A stretch of 64,000 nucleotides of DNA from Zeus faber (lineage: Eukaryota; Chordata; Actinopteri; Zeiformes; Zeidae): the NCBI GenBank assembly GCA_960531495.1, contig OY482849.1, positions 1,104,399-1,168,398 on the forward strand. Reading direction: 5' to 3'. The translations under genes were made by a program, and so were the position numbers. Shown piece after piece: positions 56,322-64,000 of the stretch (positions are counted from its first letter, which is position 1; each line of letters begins with the position of its first letter). The notes under the pieces are model-generated. The model did not search any database and was not told where the DNA came from. It saw only the letters and a program-made list of their open reading frames with translations.

Positions 56322-57945
56322 CAGCAATTCTCAACCTAAGGGCCACTGCCCACCATTGGGTATTGCAAGTGGGCCAAATCATGGGCAAGACACATGGATT
56401 TTATTGAAAAAAAAAAAAAAAAAAAAATTATTAATTACAAAAAGAATTTTAATGTACATTTTTAAATATGGAAAATAAAATGTCCTAGTATTTTTTCTTT
56501 AAAACGTTCAAAAATGCATCATCACTGATAGATAGGAACTTATGGTAGGGCCTACTACATTTATTGAAGCCAACCAAACTGGACCACGATCGACGTTCAC
56601 CTGTACATTTTTGAACTTGAGGTGATAATCAAAATGGATAGTTGGCTAGCATCAGACTCACTGAAAAGGAAAGAAGCCATTGGTACATCATCCACAAGCG
56701 ATGTTCCGGCAGAAAGTATAGCGCTGAATATTTAGCATTGGGATTGTTTTGGGCAGGCACAGAATACGAACGGTTAACGCTGTGTGTGGTGTGTTCTGAG
56801 ATTTTATCAAACAAAGCTCTGAAACAATGTAAACTGCGCCATAACCTCAAGACAAAACACCAATAGTACATGTCAACTTCATCAAAAGCGGCCCACTGCA
56901 ATCACGTTTTATGTGACGAGATGTGCATAAGTAGCTACTGAGTCCAGTGGCTCTCAAGGGGGAAGTTACTGACTTTTGAATTGTGTGATGAGGTGAGGGT
57001 GTTTTTTCTTGACACAAAGTTTGAATTCGCACATTGCATCAGTGATTTTGAGTAGCTGGCTAAATTGGGATACCTGGCCAACATTTTCAGCCACTTAAAT
57101 GGACTCAACCATGGAGTCTCCAAGGAAACCATGTTGAATGTCCAGAATAAAATATAAGTGACCACCAGCAAGGTGACCAGTCCAATTTAGACTCATTTGA
57201 GAATCTGTCAGATTTTTTGACAAATGAAGAAATGCAGCTTCCTGTCACCGTGATCCTTCATGTCAAAGAGCACCTGCATGGTTTGAGGACCAAGCTGTGC
57301 GAATACTTTCCTATCCCAGATGTGCAGTACAGCTGGATCGAAAACCCCTTCGCCAGCCACAGTGACAAGACCCACGCAGGCCTGAGCGCAAAATAGGAGG
57401 ATAACTGACTTTCTCACAGATGTACCTGACAAACTTTTGGCTTCATGTTGCTTCTGAGTATCCCGATCTGTCCAACAGAGCTATGCAATTTCTGATGCCT
57501 TCCCGCGACGTATCTCTGTGACACTGGCTTTTCGGTCCTTGCGGCATTGAAGACAAAATACAGGAATAAACTGAATGTTGAGCCAGATCTTCGACTGAGA
57601 CTGTCGTCCCTTAAGCCAGACATCACGCATTTGGTGTCTGCCATGCAACATCAGCCTTCTCATTAGGTGAGTCAATATTAATGTGCTCCTATTATTGTTG
57701 GTTTTATCAGCGCTGGTTTTAGTACTTAGGCTACATTCAAAACACTGCGTCCTTCAGACAGCGCTTAATAGATAGCGTTACTAAAGTTATGCGAAAGTGC
57801 CATGGATATAAGGTTATTTTTAACCCAACTATTTTTTTGTTTTACCACTACTGCACTGTATGCATGAGAATGCCTATGATGGATGGATGTAAAAATAAAT
57901 TTCCTCTGAGAACGCACTGTTTTGCTCCCGTAATACATCTGGTCA
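56322..57945 (+). mobile_element. hAT-type transposon relic (ZBED5-like), copy 2
   Basis: Begins CAGCAATTCTCAACC, a hAT-type terminal repeat, and continues through 5' non-coding sequence shared with copy 1. It then has a BED zinc-finger frame (56642-56866) and decayed transposase to about 57660. The tail to about 57945 matches the start of copy 1 (GAGAACGCACTGTTTTGCTC region). Lies in the presumed first intron of apobec2 in the same direction as the gene. Confidence 0.75.
56642..56866 (+). pseudogene. hAT transposase BED zinc finger
   Basis: A short frame with KYSAEYLALGLF, then the BED-type finger CVVC...LKQCKL..HLKTKH pattern (here CVVCSEILSNKALK, then HNLKTKH). BED fingers bind the transposon ends. 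Downstream transposase is in many frames, with recognisable LGYLANIFSHLNGLN near 57070. Confidence 0.75.
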
Positions 57946-60900
57946 AAGCCTTTGACCCCATGGAGACAAAAGGTTACTAAATGCAAGAGCCCTCTAACTA
58001 TATATTTAAACGTGAACTGTGTGGTTAAGAAGTAACCAATGCTTTCCAACAATCGGTGGAAAACAAATCCTTACTTTAAGTAATATCATTATGTGTTGCA
58101 GCCAATGCAAATTATGTTAAACAGTTGAACATACAGAGAATGGACAAAATAAGGGAATTAAAGTGAGTTTTCAAGCTTTTAAATAGTTTAATTACAAAAT
58201 GTTGCAACAATGTTCAGTCATATTCCATTAGTGGTATGTGTTAGCTATTAAAGAGATTTGACAACTGACACTTTGATATACGAGTTTTCAGACAACATTG
58301 CTTGGAGGTCATAAGTAGAAGCTCAGCGACGGGGACAGGCCGACACTTATTACAAGATATTAGTTAAATGCCACAAAAGTACCGTCTCAAAATGCATTAT
58401 TAAGTACTTTCAAGTACTACTAAAAAGTTAAAGTACTTAAATCAGCAGGTCTGAGACCCAGTCCCAACAAAAATAAAGCTTGACTTTACAGCCCAGAGCT
58501 GGGCTGCCATTCCACACATGGACAAATAACCTAGTACAAGTGACACAAAACCTGGACCCTTGAGCAATGAATACATGTAATATCTTGTGGTTCACCCTAT
58601 TTCCTACATCCACATGGGTTTCTATTTGGAAAAGGACAAGGGATGCCTTCAAACTACAAAGCCTGTTGCAAACTGCTGAACAAGATGGGAGATATGTGTG
58701 AGTCAGTGCATCCAATAATTGCTCTAATGTACATGATTGTACATTATACCACCTTATAACACCTGGTGCACCCTATGGTGCAAACACTGCTCCCTCATGA
58801 TGTCCCCATTATTCCAGGATTAAATTCAGGAGAGGTTTCATGAACATTAGGTTGCTGTGAGCCTCCTACCATGGACTCGCCACTCACTTGATCCAAAACT
58901 AAATGAAATGTTATGGCAGGTGAAGTAGATTTCAGCCTACCTCATCCTTCAAAGAACTTGAGGCTTTTCTTCTCAAAGAATGGTACAATATCTCACTGCA
59001 CAGAATTCTCCAAGAGGGATTGCAGCTGTTCAGAAGACAGAAGGTGCTAGGTGTTTCCGCTAATATGCACCCCCACCCCTCCCTTAAGTGGGGTTTTTAA
59101 TGTTAGTTTGTCTGTAGTCCAAAGTCAGTCTTTGTTAGTACGTAGTCGGAGAGATGCAATCTCTGGAGTCGGCGATGAAGACAGAACGTTATTCGAAGCG
59201 TCGTACAAGAATTACAAGAAAGAAATAGAAGAAAGATTTTAGTCATGTGGGTTAAATGACAATGTTGGTTAAAGGCAGAAGTATCTTTGCCAGGCCTAGA
59301 TGAATTCTTTTTTGAGGATATTGCATCTACAGCTAAACCAAACACTGTGTATAAAGGTGGCCGATGTTGTTGTTTGTTTTGGATCACAAAAACAGGCTGG
59401 GAGACCCTTCAAACAGAAATATCTGCTGGATCTTTTTTCATTCATTAACATTAAAAACATTCATAAGCATATGATAACCATAACCCTAAACCACTTAATT
59501 GAAAGCTTTGCTTTCAAGACCACAGTTTCACATCTTATGAGGCGTATGTGACCTATCAAAGAAAGGAGCTCAAGAATGGTATACAATTATTACAAATGTG
59601 GATCTTTGTCAATTTTTTTTTATTCATTCAATTGATAAATCAAACATATCAACAAGAATGACATCTACTTTCCATATAACACATTTTGACTGTCTGTTTT
59701 GAGAGAAAAATATTTAATGCTGATCAATAGTAGATGATGTCACAAGAGGAAGTGCAACAAACACATTTCTTTCCAAAAATTACAACATCTCACTCAACTG
59801 TTGATGTTGAGTTGTTACTTCCACATGCATACTATATGTGGAATATTAACTTGGGTTAAATAAAGCTTAGCTAATTTATCGAAATTTACAGACCATTGGT
59901 CAATCCCTGGATATTAATGAAGGGCCAATTGTGAAACATCTGAACCTGTTGGGTGGCAGTGCAACATTTTGTTCCTGTGTGAGTTATCTACCTCACTATC
60001 TTCTGAAACTTCTTAAAGTCTGACTCGAGTGCTTCGTTGTCACGGGTAGGAACCCCCCACCACCGAAATTAACAAATAGATGTCAAAGTTGCTGTCAAAC
60101 AAAATACCATACACCAAATTATGTGTCACTGATACATTTTCAAATCATCTCCCAAGTCTTGAGCAGGTGTTGGTTAGTAGATCGGCCACAGGCCTAATAA
60201 TAAAGAATTAGAATTCCATGTGTCTACCATGATGACTCAAAAATAGCTACAGCCTACAGTGGCCTCCTGGCTACATACTAGATACTATGCTATCTATCTG
60301 CTTGAATGCAAACAGTGCCAGATCCTCAATATCAGTTTACAGGTAAGAAAAAAAAACTGTAAACTGATAACCCCACAACAATTTAGAGTTGGATGATTTG
60401 GACACTGAAGCATTTGGTTGACGTAACAATCCACGCAGTTCAATCCACGTGGTTTATTTAAACTCCGCCCAGAAACAATACATGAATACCCCATCAATAT
60501 TTACTCACAGTGTGATCTGTCAACAATAACGTCAATAGTTAACTTGCTTAACATGGCCACTTTTTAATCTGGATTTGTGAACTTTGAGTTTGGATCTCCT
60601 GTGTATCGAAAACCTTGTCACAAATAAGAAACTTCAGAATATATGTATATCTAGCTATATTTACTCAGGTTCCAATAAACTGGGTCAGACTGTATTACCA
60701 GGTCTATTTATGAGAGACCATGTCACATTTGTAACAATATTTTTGGCTCCTTGGGACACTTTTTCACTGCTACGTCTGGAAACCTCACCCTCCACCCCAC
60801 TAATCCAGAGACCTCTAGGTGGATTTTGCCAAAGGGTAAGGCTGACCCCTCTGACCTTTTTTGGGGCATCTGAGCATACCAACCGGCTCATTCCTGTTAC

Positions 60901-61139
60901 ATGTTAGCCCCATCCTTCTCCGTTTCCTGACCGATGCTCGAACCTGGTTCAGCTGGCCACAGCCACAAACTCAGTGGCATGTCTGACAGCCAGAGAGTAG
61001 GTGTGATAAGAACATATTATAGGGCTGCATTTTTTATGGAGCAGAATAACTCACTGTCATGAATTCAAATGAACGTGTGCGCTCTTTTTCAAGAGATTGC
61101 ATCTGTAGCAGACACGTTGCCCAGGTTCATATACATATG
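57946..61139. other. apobec2 intron 1 or intergenic sequence, unannotated
   Basis: No exon with APOBEC2 deaminase motifs (His-X-Glu or the Cys pair) was found on the plus strand. Sequence is AT-rich with no repeat that I can name. Confidence 0.4.
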
Positions 61140-61580
61140 TAGTGTAATGGAAAAAAACGCATCTAACACTTAAACTGAAGAAGAGAGGTTCGAGAGAGTC
61201 GAGGTCTGAAGATATAAGACTTTATTATCACTTGCAAGAAGTGACAACAGAATCTGAGTTGGTTTGGCAAAGAACTCCCGAGCCGCTCACGGACTCCTTC
61301 TTTTAACCTCTTTCTGTCGGTCCAGAATGTACATCTGTTTTCTCATTAAGAATCCCTCCCTTACTCCTACACGGTCAATAGTGCAAAGAACCCATTTGTC
61401 TGCATTCTTTGACGTTAGTTACATTAGCAAACCTCCCAGCGCTAGTCCAGGCCATATTTTAGAGGGGATGTTTGCATTAACAGACCTTCCCATGTCATAT
61501 GGCCCACGGTCAACAAAGCACTTATTCATGTCTTTGCTGACCCCTGTTTCACACACACTTACTTCATTCATATAGCATAT
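61140..61580 (-). repeat. LTR-like segment related to endogenous retrovirus 2 LTR
   Basis: On the minus strand the motif GCAAGTGATAATAAAGTCTT, followed by ATATCTTCAGACCTCG, closely parallels the poly(A)/R-U5 part of the 24562-24961 LTR (CAAGTGATAATAAAAGTCTT, then TATCTTTCAAACTTCG). The upstream U3-like part is not clearly similar. Ends are approximate. Confidence 0.45.
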
Positions 61581-61639
61581 GGGCAAGATAACGAATGTTC
61601 TTTCTTATTTAATGGTAGAATATAATGAACATATTTCTT

Positions 61640-62520
61640 TTAAATGTACTAGTAAATTTCTCCCACAGTAGAAAGGATATAGACGGGAATAATCTCTTCC
61701 ATCATCCTTCATGCCTGATAATTTTACATTTCGATTTTGATCAGAATGAGCCACACCATGCTTGCCTTTTGGCTAGGTGTTTGATTTTGCTTGATTGGAA
61801 AAGTGATTCCCCCCCTACCTTTGGTTGGTGGATTTCTGATGTTACGCGCTGGAGAAAATTAAATATACATTGCAAGGGGCTACAAAAAGATTCTTTACTC
61901 TTTGGCAACCATTTCTTTACATGGAAAATTTGACCATGACTCTGACTTTTTAGATGTGTATCTATTCTAACTGCTGTGTATGTACTAATGTTATACTACA
62001 AAAAATATATGTATGTATAATTTTTCGTTCTATTATTTTTATCTAAATATTATTAATAATAGTTTGTATTATTTACTCATCTGTCTATCTAATTACTTGT
62101 TTCATGTATCCCCCCCTACCTTTGGTCGGTGGATTTCTGATGCTACGCACTGGAGAAAATTAAATATACATTGCAAGGGTCTAGAGAAAGATTCTTTACT
62201 CTTTGGTAACCATGTCTTTATTTGGAAAGTTTTACTATGCCTCTGACTTTTAGATGTGTCTCTATTCTGACTGCTGTGTATGTACTAATGTTATATTACA
62301 AAAAATACTGTATATGTATATATATTTTTTATTATTATTTCTTTTATTTTTATTAATAATTTGTATATTTTACTCACCTGTCTATCTAATTACTATTTTC
62401 ATGTATCCATCATTATTTACTAACTGATGTTACTTCTTCATTTTACTTTATTGTTGTTTGTTGTACTTGTCTGATGTTTTTGTTCCATGTTTTTTTTCAA
62501 AAACGAATGAGTTACACACA
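61640..62520 (+). mobile_element. L1-type LINE 3' fragment with internal duplication
   Basis: The frame 61625-61933 includes CLILLDWKSDSPPTFGWWISD and WRKLNIHCKG, a pattern of the C-terminus of L1-type ORF2. The block 61809-62110 is followed by a near copy at 62111-62410, giving a tandem duplication of about 300 bp spanning the C-terminus and 3' UTR. Confidence 0.6.
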
Positions 62521-63302
62521 ATAACGTTGGGAGATCAGGGTTCTAGATGCAATGTGAATTTGGTGTGCATTTCGCTTTTCGAGGTGGAAATAGACCTTTT
62601 GGTGAGGTTACCTTAAGATGTCTCATAAATGACCTCTACTGTATTCTTCCTCACGTCCAAATGTCTCTCAGATACGGATTAGAGACAAGCAGCTACAGAT
62701 ATGGTGGAAAATCAAGTGTCTCAATTTCAATGTACTTAATTCACAGAGTTCAGTTTGTCCAGCCTGCTTTAGTGTTTGCATGTAACTGGATGTAGTTTGG
62801 CAGGAGTTTGAAACTTGGAGTTGGTGTACTTAGTATCAGTTTCCTTTTTTTTTTTTAATCACTTGAGTATGAAAGGAACGTGCAGATTATTCACTTGAAA
62901 TGGAAATGAAATCATTGTAACATTATAAATTACATGTGTATGTGTGGGAAATCAAATGCCAGGCGGCTTCTTGCTGTTGCTTTTAATTTGGGATTTGTAA
63001 TTGAATATGAAATCAACAAATGATACATGGATTGAAGAACCTGGCTGAATAAAAGAAAAAAGAAAAAATATTGAAATTAAGTCTGTGATCTTTGGAAATC
63101 GAGATCGAGATCATTGAGAGACTTTATGCAATTTTATGTTTAAAATCAGTAAGCAAAAGAAACTTTTTGTTCTTCAATTTCTGTTTTTAAAATGTATATC
63201 GACTGACAATTTTCACCAATTGCTTTTAAATTCCTGTTTCTCAAAACATGAAACATTTGACCAAAATGTACACACGGATTGCGTGTGTGTTTATTTTGAT
63301 GG
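62521..63302. other. unannotated spacer
   Basis: Nothing recognised. AT-rich. Confidence 0.4.
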
Positions 63303-63623
63303 TGTTAGGAGGTATGCTGAGTAAACCCAGGTGCAGAGAACAAGGCAGAGGCGAGGTGCAAAACAAGTACACAAACAAATAAGAAGTCTCGGGAGCTTGG
63401 AACAAGAGCGTTGTCATGAGGTTAGACAAACTCAAGACTGAGCGCCCGAGGACACAAACGACAGGGTCTAAATAGGGACGACCAAACGAGACACAGGTGA
63501 AACATATAACCTAATGAGGCAGGGTAATCAGGAACAGAAATAGGTGAAGCAGCGCAACCTTGAAAAGGCAGTACTGGCGGCATCTAGTGGCCGATGCCGG
63601 TAGGACCCGGGCGAACCCTGACA
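63303..63623 (-). repeat. 3' LTR of a Gypsy element
   Basis: On the minus strand the segment begins TGTCAGGGTTCGCCC after a G-rich polypurine run (ACGGGGGTCC) and ends CCTCCTAACA. TATTTAGACCC near 63470 is the TATA-like motif. 321 bp, TG...CA termini. Confidence 0.75.
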
Positions 63624-63968
63624 GGACCCCCGTCCAGGAACGGCTCCCGACGTTCCTCCAGGGAGTGTCGGGTGGCGACGGCAGAAATCCTGGACCAGGG
63701 AGGGGGTCCAGGATATCCCGGGCCAGAACCCAGGAGCGCTCCTCCGGCCCGTAACCCTCCCAGTCCACCAGGTATTGCAGGGCCCCGCGGACCCGGCGGG
63801 AGTCCAGGAGCCGGCGGACCGTGTAGGCGGGCCGACCGTCGATGATGCGAGGCGCCGGAGGAGGCCTCGTGGTGGGCGCCAAGGTGCTGGTGACCACCGG
63901 TCTGAGCCGCGACACGTGGAAGGTGGGGTTTATCCTCATGACCTGGGGAGCAGAAGACGGTATGCGGC
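63624..63968 (-). pseudogene. Gypsy chromovirus integrase C-terminus with chromodomain
   Basis: The minus-strand frame 63975-63511 encodes the end of a Gypsy pol polyprotein. [13 protein letters not shown] is the integrase C-terminal linker. It is followed by a Pro-rich spacer and a chromodomain ([32 protein letters not shown]), which in chromoviruses targets integration to chromatin. The frame continues into the LTR. Upstream (beyond 63980) the expected integrase sequence is replaced by a fold-back repeat at the window edge. Confidence 0.8.
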
Positions 63969-64000
63969 GGGTCAATCCTGCCGCATACCGTCTTCTGCTC
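63948..64000. repeat. 21-bp perfect inverted repeat at the window end
   Basis: GAGCAGAAGACGGTATGCGG plus C at 63948-63968 is the exact reverse complement of 63980-64000, with an 11-base loop. The right arm ends at the last base of the window, so the palindrome may continue beyond it. Confidence 0.97.

Overview
The window looks like a piece of a teleost fish chromosome. It is intron-containing vertebrate DNA with two host genes in a dense field of transposable elements of types common in ray-finned fish: L2-type, Rex3/RTE-type, Tx1/L1-type and RTE-like LINEs, a tRNA-derived SINE, Tc1/mariner and hAT DNA transposons, two decayed endogenous retroviruses and Gypsy elements. Long dinucleotide and tetranucleotide repeats are frequent. 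No bacterial, plasmid or CRISPR features were seen. Family names rest on motif recognition by eye, not on a search.

Region by region. 0.5-5.0 kb: a Tc1/mariner transposase relic (minus strand) split by a 3.3-kb L2-type LINE (plus strand). 5.0-10.7 kb: a tRNA-SINE, two LINE C-terminal scraps, a degenerate LINE RT, and an unusual GC-rich block at 7.9-9.0 kb. 10.86-14.9 kb: a decayed endogenous retrovirus with a 5' LTR, gag-like segment, integrase and truncated 3' LTR. 15-16.9 kb: a second L2-type LINE. 17.5-24.96 kb: a second endogenous retrovirus with gag, zinc knuckle, protease, partial integrase, Env transmembrane tail and 3' LTR. It is interrupted by a SINE, LTR-like DNA and an L2 LINE, and its RT region is deleted. 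25-30 kb: non-coding dispersed repeats, including a 1.4-kb long inverted repeat. 30.1-33.5 kb: a Rex3/RTE-like LINE with a SINE-like insertion. 33.5-40 kb: mostly repeats and microsatellites. 40.19-44.5 kb: the host gene elf3 on the minus strand. 46.2-47.65 kb: a hAT (ZBED5-like) transposase relic. 50.4-55.0 kb: a Tx1-type LINE on the minus strand, split by a Rex3 fragment and a solo Gypsy LTR. 55.76 kb: exon 1 of apobec2 on the plus strand. 56.3-57.95 kb: a second hAT relic in the opposite orientation. 61-62.5 kb: an LTR-like segment and an L1-type 3' fragment. 63.3-64.0 kb: the 3' end of a chromodomain Gypsy element, whose sequence folds back on itself at the window edge.

The host genes are the only loci likely to be functional. 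elf3 can be assembled into eight coding exons whose splice phases all agree, giving a 386-residue protein with Pointed, AT-hook and ETS domains. Upstream on the same strand lie a TATA box and a perfect NF-kB consensus. apobec2 is transcribed divergently about 11 kb away. Only its first coding exon is visible, and its first intron runs past the window edge.

I found no convincing new biological system. The observations most worth following up are the 21-bp perfect palindrome at the window end, the elf3 promoter, the long inverted repeat at 26.87-28.30 kb, the nested-insertion histories (one with a clean 5-bp target duplication) and 22 perfect copies of a 7-bp repeat inside a solo LTR.
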